64,000 bases of DNA. Source: Chersky-840 sp035604715 (GTDB lineage: Bacteria > Actinomycetota > Acidimicrobiia > Acidimicrobiales > UBA8190). Of the stretch, positions 9,788 through 18,540 are shown piece by piece. The DNA is taken from contig CAVSWP010000011.1 of assembly GCA_963731665.1 (NCBI GenBank), positions 496,001-560,000 on the forward strand. The letters are read 5' to 3'. The position numbers and the translations under genes are program-made. Within the stretch, counting starts at the first letter, position 1; each line of letters opens with the position of its first letter. The notes under the pieces are model-generated. The model made no database searches and was not told where the DNA came from. It saw only the letters and a list, made by a program, of their open reading frames with translations.

Positions 9788-11640
9788 TCCACCGTGACGG
9801 TCTTGGCCAGGTTCCGAGGCCGGTCCACGTCGTGGCCGTGCAAGCGGGCGATGTGGTACGCCAACAGCTGCAGGGGCACGACGTCGAGCACCGGGGCGAA
9901 CAGGGGATGGGTCTTGGGGACCCACAGGACCTCGTCGGCCTGGGCGGCGGTGTCGTCGTCGCCCTCGTTGGCCACCAGCACCACGGTGGCGCCCCGGGCG
10001 CGCACCTCGGCCACGTTGCCCATCATCTTCTCCCACAGGTGCGTGCGGGTGGCCACGCCCACCACCACCGTGCCCGGCACGATCAGGGCGATGGGCCCGT
10101 GCTTGAGCTCGCCGGCGGGATAGCCCTCGGCCCGCACGTAGGAGATCTCCTTGAGCTTGAGCGCCCCCTCGAGGGCCACGGGGAACCCCACGTGGCGCCC
10201 CAGGAAGAAGAAGTCACGGGTGTCGATGAACTTGCCGGCGACCTCGGCCACCTGCGCCTCGCGCTCGGGGGCGAGGGCCTGCTCCACCAGCGCGGGGAGC
10301 CGGGCCAGATCGGCGAACAGCATGCGGGCGTCGGCCGGCTCGGCCAGGCCGCGCAGCTGGGCCAGGTACAGCGCCAGCAGCTCGAGGGCGACCACCTGGG
10401 TGAGGTGCGTCTTGGTGGCGGCCACCCCCACCTCGGGGCCGGCCCGGGTGTAGAGCACCCCGTCGGCCTCGCGGGCCATCGACGAGTCGACGACGTTGGA
10501 GATGACCAAGATCTTGGCGTCCCACTGACGCGCCTCGCGCATGGCCTGGAGGGTGTCGATGGTCTCGCCCGACTGGCTCACGCCCACCACCAGGGTGCGC
10601 TCGTCGAGCACGGGGTCGCGGTAGCGGAACTCCGAGGCGATGTCGATCTCGGTGGGCAGGCGGGCCAGGCGCTCGATGGCGTACTTGGCCACCATGCCGG
10701 CGTGGTAGCTCGACCCGCACGCCACCACGAACACCTTGTCGACCTCGCGCAGCTCGTCGTCGGTGATGCGCAGCTCGTCGAGCTCGATGGTCCCGTCGGA
10801 CTGCAACCGGCCGAGCAGGGTGTCGGCGATGGCGCGCGGCTGCTCGTGGATCTCCTTGCCCATGAAGTCGGGGTAGCCGCCCTTCTCGGCGGCCTCGAGG
10901 TCCCAGTCGACGTGGAGCTCCTTGGGCTCGACCTCCTTGCCCTGCAGCGTCGTGACCCGCATCGACCCCGGTCGCAGCTCCACCACCTGGTCGTCGTCGA
11001 GCACCCAGAACCGGCGCGTCCGACCCAGCAGGGCGGGGATGTCCGACGCCAGGAGCCCCTCCCCGTCGTCACCGTCGCCCATGCCGATGATGAGCGGCGA
11101 CACCCGGCGCCCGGCCACGATGGTGCCGGGCTCGCCCGCGCTCATGACCGCCAGGGCGAAGGCGCCGCGCACCTCGCGCAGCGTCGACCGCACGGCGTCG
11201 GCCAGCGAAGACCCTCCCGACAGCTCCTGCTCGACGAGGTGGGCGAGCACCTCGGTGTCGGTGTCCGACACGAAGCTGTGGCCGTCGGCGCGCAGCCGCT
11301 CGGCGAGGTCGCGCCAGTTCTCGATGATGCCGTTGTGCACCACGGCGACGGTCCCGGTGCAGTCGAGGATGGGGTGGGCGTTGGACTCGGTGGGATGGCC
11401 GTGGGTGGCCCACCGGGTGTGGCCGATGCCGGCCGACACGCCGTCGGGGCCCTCCTCGACCACCTTGCGCAGGTCCTCGAGCGAGCGCGTCCCGGTGGCC
11501 GCCCGGGCCCGCCACAGGACCCCTTCGGACTGCAGCGCCACGCCGGCCGAGTCGTATCCCCGGTATTCGAGGCGGGCGAGGCCCTCGAGCAGCACCCCCA
11601 GGACTTCATCGCCTCCGGTGGCGCCGATGATGCCGCACAT
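9784..11640 (-). CDS. glmS: Glutamine--fructose-6-phosphate aminotransferase (isomerizing)
   Basis: A 618-residue enzyme making glucosamine-6-phosphate from fructose-6-phosphate and glutamine, the first step to UDP-GlcNAc. Catalytic Cys2 follows the initiator Met (MCGIIGATGG); the glutaminase domain (1 to about 240) has LEYRGYDSAG and HTRWATHG. Two SIS sugar-isomerase domains follow (ACGSSYHAG, GVSQSGETIDT), ending in the canonical NLAKTVTVE. It directly follows glmM, the next-but-one enzyme of the pathway. No glmS ribozyme-like sequence is evident in the 60-nt gap. Confidence 0.97.
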   Translation of the reverse strand: MCGIIGATGGDEVLGVLLEGLARLEYRGYDSAGVALQSEGVLWRARAATGTRSLEDLRKVVEEGPDGVSAGIGHTRWATHGHPTESNAHPILDCTGTVAVVHNGIIENWRDLAERLRADGHSFVSDTDTEVLAHLVEQELSGGSSLADAVRSTLREVRGAFALAVMSAGEPGTIVAGRRVSPLIIGMGDGDDGEGLLASDIPALLGRTRRFWVLDDDQVVELRPGSMRVTTLQGKEVEPKELHVDWDLEAAEKGGYPDFMGKEIHEQPRAIADTLLGRLQSDGTIELDELRITDDELREVDKVFVVACGSSYHAGMVAKYAIERLARLPTEIDIASEFRYRDPVLDERTLVVGVSQSGETIDTLQAMREARQWDAKILVISNVVDSSMAREADGVLYTRAGPEVGVAATKTHLTQVVALELLALYLAQLRGLAEPADARMLFADLARLPALVEQALAPEREAQVAEVAGKFIDTRDFFFLGRHVGFPVALEGALKLKEISYVRAEGYPAGELKHGPIALIVPGTVVVGVATRTHLWEKMMGNVAEVRARGATVVLVANEGDDDTAAQADEVLWVPKTHPLFAPVLDVVPLQLLAYHIARLHGHDVDRPRNLAKTVTVE

Positions 11641-11700
11641 GGGTCCAAGGCTACGGGGTCACCGGCCCCAGGCGGGAACGCCGGGAGTCGGGAGGGCTCC

Positions 11701-13071
11701 TCAGTGGCCGGCCTCGGGCACCGCCGAGGGGACCAGCGCCCGCTCCACCACCGCGCACAGCCGCAAGGCGGCGGCCTGGGCGGCCGCCTCGTCGGGGGCC
11801 TCCACCATCACCCGGACGAGGGGCTCGGTGCCGCTGGCCCGCAGCAGGACGCGACCTTGGGCACCGAGCTCGGACTCCAGCGCGGCCACCTCGGCCTGCA
11901 CCGACGGAGCGGCCACGGCCTCGGCGGGGCGCGCCGCGGCGACGTTGTGGAGCACCTGGGGCAGGCGCTGCATGCTGGTGCGGGCCAGCTCCGCCAACGG
12001 GGTCCCGGTGCGCTTGACCAGGTCGAGCAGGAGCACGCCGGTGAGCACCCCGTCGCCGGTGCTGGCCAGCTCCCGGAACACGATGTGGCCCGACTGCTCG
12101 CCGCCCAGGCTCAGCCCGTCACCGTTGAGCGCCTCGAGGACGTAGCGGTCGCCCACCTGGGTCTCGCGCACGGTGATCCCCCGCTCGGCCATGGCCAGGC
12201 GGAAGCCCAGGTTGGTCATGACCGTGATGACCACGGTGTTGCCGGCGAGCATTCCGCGCCCGGCGAGGTCGGTGGCGAACAACGACAACAACTCGTCCCC
12301 GGTCGTCAACGCCCCGGTGTGGTCCACGGCCAGGAGCCGATCAGCGTCACCGTCGAGGGCCAGGCCGACCTGGGCGCCGCTCGACACCACCTCGGCGGCC
12401 AGCGACTCGGGGTGGGTGGAGCCGCAGTCGTCGTTGATGTTGGTGCCGTCCGGAGTATGGGCGATGGCGTGCACCTCGGCGCCGAGGCGCTCGAGGACCT
12501 CGGGCGCCACGAACGAAGCGGCGCCGTTGGCGCAGTCCACCACGACCCGCAGGCCGCGCAGGTCGCGGCCCTCGAGCACCCCCACCAGGTGGTCGAGGTA
12601 TCCGTGGCCCCAACCGGGCTCGTGGCTGAGGCTCCCCACCCCGTGGCCGACGGGGGGGCGGTCGGGGGGCCCGGGGGCGTCGAGGATGCGGGCCAGCTCC
12701 TGTTCTATGGCGGCCTCGGTGGAGTCGGGGAGCTTGAGGCCCCCGGCGGCGAAGAGCTTGATGCCGTTGTCGGCGAAGGGGTTGTGCGACGCCGAGACGA
12801 CGGCCGCCGGGTAGCCGCGCTCGGCCGACAGCCACGCCACGCCGGGAGTGGGGAGCACGCCGAGGTCGACGACGTCGGCGCCTTCGCTGGCCATCCCCGC
12901 CGACAACGCGGCCTGCAGGAGGGGGCCCGAGCGCCGGGTGTCGCGCCCGACCAGGAAGCACGGCGCCGGCAGGGCCCGGGCGGCGGCCCGCCCCAGCGCC
13001 ATGACGAGCTCGGCGCCCAACTCGGCGTTGGCAACCCCCCGAATGCCGTCGGTGCCGAACTGCAACCCCAC
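11701..13071 (-). CDS. glmM: Phosphoglucosamine mutase
   Basis: A 456-residue mutase converting glucosamine-6-P to glucosamine-1-P. The phosphoserine loop is SASHNP with the active serine near residue 95; the Mg-binding DGDADR and sugar-binding GGEQSGH and RASGTEPL motifs are all present. I chose GTG at 13071 (VGLQFGTDGIRG), 5 nt after the rpsI stop; TTG at 13065 is an alternative. The frame is open into rpsI, but that part is out of register. Located between rpsI and glmS as in many actinobacteria. Confidence 0.95.
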   Translation of the reverse strand: MGLQFGTDGIRGVANAELGAELVMALGRAAARALPAPCFLVGRDTRRSGPLLQAALSAGMASEGADVVDLGVLPTPGVAWLSAERGYPAAVVSASHNPFADNGIKLFAAGGLKLPDSTEAAIEQELARILDAPGPPDRPPVGHGVGSLSHEPGWGHGYLDHLVGVLEGRDLRGLRVVVDCANGAASFVAPEVLERLGAEVHAIAHTPDGTNINDDCGSTHPESLAAEVVSSGAQVGLALDGDADRLLAVDHTGALTTGDELLSLFATDLAGRGMLAGNTVVITVMTNLGFRLAMAERGITVRETQVGDRYVLEALNGDGLSLGGEQSGHIVFRELASTGDGVLTGVLLLDLVKRTGTPLAELARTSMQRLPQVLHNVAAARPAEAVAAPSVQAEVAALESELGAQGRVLLRASGTEPLVRVMVEAPDEAAAQAAALRLCAVVERALVPSAVPEAGH

Positions 13072-13076
13072 GACCG

Positions 13077-13487
13077 CTACCGCTTGGAGTACTGGGGTGC
13101 CTTGCGGGCCTTCTTGAGGCCGTACTTCTTGCTCTCCTTCTCGCGTGCGTCGCGGGTGAGCAAGCCGGCCTTCTTGAGCACGGCGCGCAGCTCGGGGTTG
13201 AGCTCGACCAGCGACCGGGTGATGCCCAGGCGCATGGCGCCGGCCTGACCCGACACGCCCCCGCCGGCGATGGTGGCGTCGATGTCGTAGCCCTCGGTCA
13301 GGTTGGTGACCCGCAGCGGCTCGGTGACGACCATGCGGTGGGTGGCGGAGCTGAAGTAGTCGTCGAAGGCGCGCCGGTTGATGGTGATCTTCCCCTCGCC
13401 GGGCCGGATCCGCACCCTCGCCACGGCCGCCTTGCGTCGGCCCGTGTTCTGGCACAGCGGGGCGGGGAGCTTGACCTTGGTCGTCAC
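13077..13487 (-). CDS. rpsI: 30S ribosomal protein S9
   Basis: A 136-residue small-subunit protein whose basic C-terminal tail (ending KKARKAPQYSKR) reaches the P-site tRNA. The family signature GGGVSGQAGAMRLGITRSL is intact and the C-terminal KR is conserved. Starts with GTG at 13487, 52 nt after rplM, forming the usual rplM-rpsI pair. Confidence 0.97.
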   Translation of the reverse strand: MTTKVKLPAPLCQNTGRRKAAVARVRIRPGEGKITINRRAFDDYFSSATHRMVVTEPLRVTNLTEGYDIDATIAGGGVSGQAGAMRLGITRSLVELNPELRAVLKKAGLLTRDAREKESKKYGLKKARKAPQYSKR

Positions 13488-13539
13488 GTTCGGGGTTCCT
13501 GTCTGTCGGGCTCGCCGGCCGCGGTGAGCGCCCGGGGGC

Positions 13540-13990
13540 TCACGAGCGCGCCCGGGCGCCGGGCACGTCGAGGGGTTGCGGCTGCTGGGCCTGGTGAGGA
13601 TGGTCGGCCCCGGCGTACACCTTCAGCTTCAACAGCTGCTGGCGGCCGAGGCGGGTACGGGGGAGCATGCCCCGCACGGCCCGGCGCACGACTTCCTCGG
13701 GCCTCTCCGACAGCAGGTCGCCGTACTTCTTCTTGGTGAGCCCGCCCGGATAGCCGCTGTGGTGGTACACGAACTTCTTGTCGCCCTTGTCTGCGCTGAG
13801 CACCACCTTGGCCGCGTTGACCACGACGATGTGGTCGCCGGTGTCGACGTGGGGGGCGAAGATGGGCTTGTGCTTGCCCCGCAGGCGCGACGCCACCTCG
13901 GTGGCCAGGCGTCCGAGCACCATGCCCTCGCGCGTCGATGACGTGCCAGGACCGGATGATGTCGTCAGCTTTGGGCGAAAACGTGCGCAC
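13540..13990 (-). CDS. rplM: 50S ribosomal protein L13 (frameshifted as sequenced)
   Basis: L13 is an early-assembly 23S rRNA binder. The N-terminus (MRTFSPKADDIIRSWHVIDA) is in one frame from GTG 13990; the rest (MVLGRLATEVASRLRGKHKP onward) is in the next. The span is 451 nt, 3n+1. Dropping one G of the GGG at 13925-13927 gives WHVIDARGMVLGRL, matching the family's usual WHVIDAxxxVLGRLA, with 149 residues total. As L13 is a core ribosomal protein, an assembly or sequencing indel is the most likely cause. Confidence 0.92.
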
Positions 13991-14109
13991 GCAGGGATCC
14001 TCGTCTTGTGTCCCGGGCCCGGGCCGGCGTCACGGCACCTCCCGGCTCGGGTGCCGACCGCTGGGCGAACCCTGCAAAGGGGCAGCTCCAGCACGATGGC
14101 CGGCGGACA

Positions 14110-14138
14110 ACGTTAGGCGCTGACGCTGCCCCCGGCAA
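14110..14138 (-). promoter_or_regulatory. Predicted rplM-rpsI promoter and leader
   Basis: On the minus strand TTGCCG (14138-14133), a 17-nt spacer and TAACGT (14115-14110) form a good sigma70-like promoter. The start would be near 14103, giving a leader of about 110 nt before rplM. That leader contains GGCACC and GGTGCC arms able to pair, so an L13-type autoregulatory leader is possible but not shown. Confidence 0.65.
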
Positions 14139-14169
14139 GCCGCCGGGCGCCCGGGGAGCCGTCCCCAAC

Positions 14170-14187
14170 CCGGTCACCGGTGACCGG
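14170..14187. repeat. 18-bp perfect palindrome next to the truA stop
   Basis: CCGGTCACCGGTGACCGG reads identically on both strands and directly abuts the truA stop codon (14188-14190). It may form the truA transcription end, but no U-tract follows on the minus strand. It lies 32 nt upstream of the rplM -35 box, so it could alternatively be an operator. Confidence 0.55.
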
Positions 14188-15048
14188 TCACTGGTCGTCG
14201 TAGTCCACGTGCACGAGGCACAGCCCCTGGGGCGGGGCGATGACCCCGCCCACCCGGGAGCGGTCGCCGCTCTGCAGCAGCCAGTGCACGTCCGATGCCC
14301 GGCGTCGGCCCCGGCCCACCTCCACCAGCATGCCCACCACCGAACGGACCATCTGATGACAGAACGAGGTGGCCTCGATGTCGAAGCGCAGCAGCCGGCC
14401 GGGCGCGCCGCGCTCGCCGGGGCCGCGCCGGACCTCGGCGAAGCGGGCGTCGAGCACCCGCCGGGTGATGGGGGTCCCGGCCGGGGTCCCCGGCACGCGC
14501 CGGCAGAAGGCCTGGAAGTCGTGCTCCCCGAGCAGGGCGTCGGCCGCGCTGGCCATGGCCCGGAGGTCCAGGGGGCCGGGCACGTGCCACGACACCGGGG
14601 CCAAGAGGGGGTCGGGGACGTGGTCCTCGAGGATCAGGTAGCGGTAGCGACGGGCCCGGGCCGACCGGCGGGCGTCGAACCCGGGCGGGGCCACCTCGGC
14701 GCCGCGCACGACGATGGCCGGCTTGAGCAAGGTGTTCACCGACCGCACCAGGCGGGCGTTGTCCACGCCGGCGCGCACGTCGACGTGGACCACCTGGCCC
14801 CGGGCGTGCACGCCGGCGTCGGTGCGCCCCGCGCACACGAGCTCCACGGGGTGGCCCACCACCACGGCGATGGCCTCCGCCAAGGCGCCGGCCACGGTGG
14901 GCTGCCCGGGTTGGGCGGCGAAGCCGCGGAACCCGGCACCGTCGTAGGAGACCGTAAGCCGCAGGCGGGTGGTCACGCCCGGGACGGTCGCCGACCCCAC
15001 CCCGGCGGCCTCAGGGGCGGCCGCGAGGTCGGGGTCGAACAAGGTCAC
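14188..15048 (-). CDS. truA: tRNA pseudouridine(38-40) synthase TruA
   Basis: A 286-residue synthase that isomerises uridines 38-40 in the anticodon arm. The catalytic aspartate is in AGRTDAGVHA (about residue 77); FHQ-like SFCHQMVRS and the C-terminal segment are conserved. The GTG start at 15048 overlaps the rplQ stop (GTGA) but puts about 24 residues ahead of the conserved RLRLTVSYDG; GTG at 14976 would give a family-typical start. Follows rplQ as usual in actinobacteria. Confidence 0.93.
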   Translation of the reverse strand: MTLFDPDLAAAPEAAGVGSATVPGVTTRLRLTVSYDGAGFRGFAAQPGQPTVAGALAEAIAVVVGHPVELVCAGRTDAGVHARGQVVHVDVRAGVDNARLVRSVNTLLKPAIVVRGAEVAPPGFDARRSARARRYRYLILEDHVPDPLLAPVSWHVPGPLDLRAMASAADALLGEHDFQAFCRRVPGTPAGTPITRRVLDARFAEVRRGPGERGAPGRLLRFDIEATSFCHQMVRSVVGMLVEVGRGRRRASDVHWLLQSGDRSRVGGVIAPPQGLCLVHVDYDDQ

Positions 15049-15398
15049 ACCAGCTCGATACGCGCCATGGGCGCGCTGTCGCCCAGTCGGGGGCCGAGCT
15101 TCAGGATGCGGGTGTAGCCACCGGGGCGGTCCGAGTAACGCGGGGCGATCTCCTCGAACAGCTTGTGGGCCATGTCCTTGTCCCGGATGAGGGCCACCAC
15201 GTTGCGCTGCCGGTGCACGCCCCCCTTCACCGCGGCGGTGATGCACTTCTCGGCCACGGGCCGCAGCGCCTTGGCCTTGGCCTCGGTGGTCACCAGTGAC
15301 TCCGCGGCGATGAGCGAGGCCACCAGGTTGCCCAGCATGGCCTTCTGGTGGGCGGCGTCACCACCCAGTCGTCGGCCCCGGCGGGGGGTGCCACGCAC
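15045..15398 (-). CDS. rplQ: 50S ribosomal protein L17
   Basis: A 117-residue large-subunit protein near the exit tunnel. It has the family's RRLGGDAAHQKAML opening, TTEAKAKALRPVAEK, and PRYSDRPGGYTRILKLGPR near the end. The GTG start at 15398 lies 9 nt after rpoA. Length is typical, without the long tails seen on other ribosomal proteins here. Confidence 0.97.
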   Translation of the reverse strand: MRGTPRRGRRLGGDAAHQKAMLGNLVASLIAAESLVTTEAKAKALRPVAEKCITAAVKGGVHRQRNVVALIRDKDMAHKLFEEIAPRYSDRPGGYTRILKLGPRLGDSAPMARIELV

Positions 15399-15407
15399 GG
15401 CGGGCCC

Positions 15408-16346
15408 TCAGTCCTTGACGCGGAGCGACAGGCCCCGCTCGTCGAGGCGCTGGATGACCTCGTCGAGGGACTTCTGGCCGAAGTTGGTGATGGCCAGGAG
15501 GTCCTCGGCGGTGCGCTCCACGAGCTCGCCGATGGTGTTGACCTGGGCGCGCTTGAGGCAGTTGCGGGGCCGCTCGGACAGGTCGAGGTCCTCGATGGCG
15601 AGGTCGAGGTCGGGCGAGCCGCTGGTCGAGGTGCCCACCTCACCGAGCTCCAGCCCCTGGGGCTCGTCCTCCAGGTCGGCGACCAGGCCCACCAAAGAGC
15701 GCAGGGTGTCGCCCGCCGAGGCCAGGGCCTCGCGAGGGGTGAGCGACCCGTCGGTCTCGATGTCGAGGACGAGGCGGTCGAAGTCGGTGGACTGCTCGAC
15801 CCGGACCGGCTCGACCGAGAACGCCACGCGCCGCACGGGCGAGAAGATCGAGTCGACGGGGATGACGCCGATGGTGTTCGACCGCTTGTTGCGGTCGGCC
15901 GAGGCGTAGCCGCGCCCGCGCTCGACGGTGACGTCGATGGCCAGACGGCCCTTACCGTTGAGCGTGGCGATGTGGAGGTCGGGGTTGAGGACCTCCACAT
16001 CCGCGGTGAGCTGGAGGTCCCCGGCCGAGACGTCGCCGGGGCCGCGCTTGTCACAGCGCAGGGTGACGGGCTCGTCGGCGTGCACCCGGAGGACTACGTC
16101 CTTGAGGTTCAAGATGATGTCGGTGACGTCCTCTTTGACGCCGGGCAAGGTGGTGAACTCGTGCAGGGCGTCGTCGAAGCGGACCTGGGTGACCGCCGCG
16201 CCGGGGATGGACGACAGCAGGGTGCGGCGGATCGAGTTGCCGAGGGTGTGGCCGAAGCCGGGCTCGAGGGGGCTCACGGCGAACCGCTGGCGGCTGGCCT
16301 CCTCCTCGCCGATGGCCTCGACGGTGGGACGCTGGATGATGAGCAT
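15408..16346 (-). CDS. rpoA: RNA polymerase subunit alpha
   Basis: A 312-residue alpha subunit. The N-terminal domain (about 1-230) dimerises and holds beta and beta'; signature LEPGFGHTLGNSIRRTLLSS is present. The C-terminal domain (about 245-312), which contacts UP elements and activators, has RPRNCLKRAQVNTIGEL and FGQKSLDEV. Intact and of normal length, between rpsD and rplQ in the alpha operon. Confidence 0.98.
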   Translation of the reverse strand: MLIIQRPTVEAIGEEEASRQRFAVSPLEPGFGHTLGNSIRRTLLSSIPGAAVTQVRFDDALHEFTTLPGVKEDVTDIILNLKDVVLRVHADEPVTLRCDKRGPGDVSAGDLQLTADVEVLNPDLHIATLNGKGRLAIDVTVERGRGYASADRNKRSNTIGVIPVDSIFSPVRRVAFSVEPVRVEQSTDFDRLVLDIETDGSLTPREALASAGDTLRSLVGLVADLEDEPQGLELGEVGTSTSGSPDLDLAIEDLDLSERPRNCLKRAQVNTIGELVERTAEDLLAITNFGQKSLDEVIQRLDERGLSLRVKD

Positions 16347-16410
16347 GCGACTGGCTCCTGGGTGTCGTGGGGGGTTGAGTGTCTGGGGCTCGGGGCGGGA
16401 AGCGGGGCCG

Positions 16411-17058
16411 CTACTTGGAGTAGAGCTCGACGATGAGCGACTCGCGTACGGGCTCGTCGATGTGCTCGCGCTCGGGGAGGGTGGTCACGCGTACCTGGGT
16501 GCGGTTCTCGCCCGCTTCCAGCCACAGGGGCAGGGGGCGGTCGAGGGTGTCGAGATTCCGCCGCACGAAGTAGAGCTCGCGGGCCGACGCCTTGAGCGAG
16601 ACGACGTCGTCCTGGCGGACCCGGTAGCTGGGGATGGTCACCCGCTTCCCGTTCACCAGGATGTGGCCGTGGCGCACGAGCTGGCGGGCCTGGGCCCGGC
16701 TGGCGCCCCAGGTGGCCCGGAAGGTGACGTTGTCGAGGCGCAGCTCGAGCAGGCGCAGGAGGTTCTCCCCGGTGATCCCGGGCTGGCGGCTGGCCTCGGC
16801 GTAGAGGTTGCGGAACTGGCGCTCGAGGAGCCCGTAGATGCGGCGGGCCTTCTGCTTCTCGCGCAGCTGGGCTAGGTACTCCGAGCCCTGGCGCATACGG
16901 TCACGGCCGTGCTCCCCGGGAGGGTAGGCGCGGCTGTGGCGGTCGGTGACGGCCTCGCTGACGGGGCACTTGAGCGAGTAGCAGCGCTCGCCCTTCAAGA
17001 ACAACTTGGTCCGCTCGCGCCGACACAGGCGGCAGACGGGACCGGTGTAACGCGCCAT
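16411..17058 (-). CDS. rpsD: 30S ribosomal protein S4
   Basis: A 215-residue 16S rRNA-binding assembly protein. It is the zinc-carrying (C+) form: Cys9, Cys12, Cys26 and Cys31 are present. The S4 RNA-binding domain shows LELRLDNVTFR and RHGHILVNGKRV. In other bacteria S4 represses its own operon. Starts ATG at 17058, ends 64 nt before rpoA. Confidence 0.97.
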   Translation of the reverse strand: MARYTGPVCRLCRRERTKLFLKGERCYSLKCPVSEAVTDRHSRAYPPGEHGRDRMRQGSEYLAQLREKQKARRIYGLLERQFRNLYAEASRQPGITGENLLRLLELRLDNVTFRATWGASRAQARQLVRHGHILVNGKRVTIPSYRVRQDDVVSLKASARELYFVRRNLDTLDRPLPLWLEAGENRTQVRVTTLPEREHIDEPVRESLIVELYSK

Positions 17059-17083
17059 TGCTGGTGGGCTCCTTCCGTTCCCG

Positions 17084-17518
17084 CTAGACCCGGCGCCGCT
17101 TCTTGGGGCGGCAGCCGTTGTGCGGGATGGGGGTGACGTCTTTGATGCCAGCGACCTCGATGCCCACGGCGGCCAGCGAGCGGATGGCGGTCTCGCGCCC
17201 CGACCCGGGTCCCCGGACCAGCACGTCCACCTTGCGCACCCCGTGCTCCATGGCCCGTCGGGCGGCCTGTTCGGCGGCCAGCTGGGCGGCGAAGGGGGTG
17301 GACTTGCGCGACCCCTTGAACCCGACGTTGCCCGCCGAGGCCCACGCCAGCACGTTCCCCTCGTGGTCGGAGATCGAGATGATGGTGTTGTTGAACGAGC
17401 TCTTGATGTGGGCCACCCCGTAGGCGATGTTCTTGCGCTCGCGCTTGCGGGGGCGGCGGACGCCGGCGGCCTTGGTGGTGGACTTGGCAGTCTTGGCTGC
17501 CTTGGTGGCTTTGGCCAT
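17084..17518 (-). CDS. rpsK: 30S ribosomal protein S11
   Basis: A 144-residue platform protein of the 30S subunit. A lysine/alanine-rich N-terminal extension (about 1-25) precedes the conserved core; the signatures NNTIISISDHEGNVLAWASAG and the C-terminal PIPHNGCRPKKRRRV are intact. Its ATG overlaps the rpsM stop by one base (TGATG). Confidence 0.97.
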   Translation of the reverse strand: MAKATKAAKTAKSTTKAAGVRRPRKRERKNIAYGVAHIKSSFNNTIISISDHEGNVLAWASAGNVGFKGSRKSTPFAAQLAAEQAARRAMEHGVRKVDVLVRGPGSGRETAIRSLAAVGIEVAGIKDVTPIPHNGCRPKKRRRV

Positions 17519-17898
17519 CAGTGCTTCCTGACCTTCTTCTTGCCGGCCACGGTCTTCTTGGGGCCCTTGCGGGTCCGGGCGTTGGTGTGGGTCCGCTGAC
17601 CGTGGACGGGCAGGCCCTTGCGGTGGCGCACGCCCTCGTAGCAGCCGATCTCCATCTTGCGCTTGATGTCCTGGGCGATGTCCCGGCGCAGGTCGCCCTC
17701 GACCTTGAAGTTGGTGTCGATGTAGGAGCGCAGACGGGCCACCTCTTCGTCGGTGAGGTCCCGCACCCGGGTGTCGGCGTTGAGGTCGGTCCCGGCGATG
17801 GTCTGCTGCGCCCGGGTCCGGCCGATGCCGAATATGTAGGTGAGGGATATCTCCAACCGCTTCTCGCGGGGGATGTCCACACCGGAGATCCGTGCCAC
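17518..17898 (-). CDS. rpsM: 30S ribosomal protein S13
   Basis: A 126-residue head protein contacting the P-site tRNA and the inter-subunit bridge. It begins MARISGVDIPREKR, contains TYIFGIGRTRA, and ends with the basic GLPVHGQRTHTNARTRKGPKK tail. The GTG start is at 17898. It is one-base coupled to rpsK. Confidence 0.97.
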   Translation of the reverse strand: MARISGVDIPREKRLEISLTYIFGIGRTRAQQTIAGTDLNADTRVRDLTDEEVARLRSYIDTNFKVEGDLRRDIAQDIKRKMEIGCYEGVRHRKGLPVHGQRTHTNARTRKGPKKTVAGKKKVRKH

Positions 17899-17941
17899 TG
17901 GTCTTGCCGCTCCTCTCGTCGCTGTTCTTCGGCCGGGTTGT

Positions 17942-18055
17942 TCAGCCCTGGCGCTGCTTGTGACGCGGGTTGGCGCAGATCACCATCACCCGGCCGTTGC
18001 GGCGGATGACCTTGCACTTCTCGCAGATCGCCTTGACGCTCGGTCGAACCTTCAT
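17942..18055 (-). CDS. rpmJ: 50S ribosomal protein L36
   Basis: A 37-residue zinc-binding ribosomal protein. It has the full C+ ligand set: Cys11, Cys14, Cys27 and His32. It begins MKVRPSVKAICEKCK and ends NPRHKQRQG. The open frame continues far upstream, but ATG 18055 with the canonical N-terminus defines the gene. Lies between infA and rpsM as in most bacteria. Confidence 0.96.
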   Translation of the reverse strand: MKVRPSVKAICEKCKVIRRNGRVMVICANPRHKQRQG

Positions 18056-18102
18056 CGTGCCTTCCCTGCCTCGAACCGTGGTTCTGTTGCTCGTACTTGT
18101 CC

Positions 18103-18327
18103 CTACTTGTACCGGTAAGTGATGCGCCCCCGGCTCAGGTCGTAGGGGGTGATCTCCACCTGCACGCGGTCGCCGGGGAGGATCCGGATCCGGTGCATGC
18201 GCATCTTGCCGGAGCTGTGCGCAAGCACCTTGTGGCCGTTCTCGAGCTCGACACGGAACATGGCGTTCGGGAGCGGCTCGACGACCGTCCCCTCGAGCAC
18301 GATCGCATCCTCTTTGGGCTTGGGCAG
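18103..18327 (-). CDS. infA: Translation initiation factor IF-1 (apparent CTG start)
   Basis: A 74-residue OB-fold factor that binds the 30S A site. The core (EGTVVEPLPNAMFRVELENG, then GKMRMHRIRILPGDRVQVE) is unmistakable. The N-terminus of family length is LPKPKEDAIVLEG with no ATG, GTG or TTG in a fitting position. CTG at 18327-18325 sits 6 nt after an AGGAGG, so CTG appears to be the start. The next upstream canonical start in frame (18468) would add an implausible 47 residues. A transcript start near 18458 would leave a leader of about 130 nt. Confidence 0.93.
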   Translation of the reverse strand: MPKPKEDAIVLEGTVVEPLPNAMFRVELENGHKVLAHSSGKMRMHRIRILPGDRVQVEITPYDLSRGRITYRYK

Positions 18328-18463
18328 GTGACTCCTCCTCGTTCTCGTTCGACTGGCACGCCGCGCACCGGGACAGAAGTGAGACCCGGTTCGAAGCGGC
18401 GGTGGCTGGACGCAGCGCCGACCGAGACCGGAGGGGGGCCTCCACTCGGCGAGCCGACCTACA

Positions 18464-18492
18464 AGCATAGCGGCCTGGCACCCCGGCGGCCA
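18464..18492 (-). promoter_or_regulatory. Candidate infA promoter
   Basis: TGGCCG (18492-18487), a 17-nt spacer and TATGCT (18469-18464) on the minus strand. The same TATGCT -10 hexamer is seen before rpoB and tRNA-Thr. It lies in the 213-nt gap between the map stop and infA, the largest gap in this part of the cluster. Confidence 0.5.
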
Positions 18493-18540
18493 GGGCGTCC
18501 TGGCTGCCCACCGGGCCCCCGGGGCCCCGGTGGCCGGCGC

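Noticed and set aside
9832..13248. An 1138-codon plus-strand open frame opposite glmS and glmM
   Set aside because: Shadow ORF with low-complexity composition; both minus-strand genes are certain.
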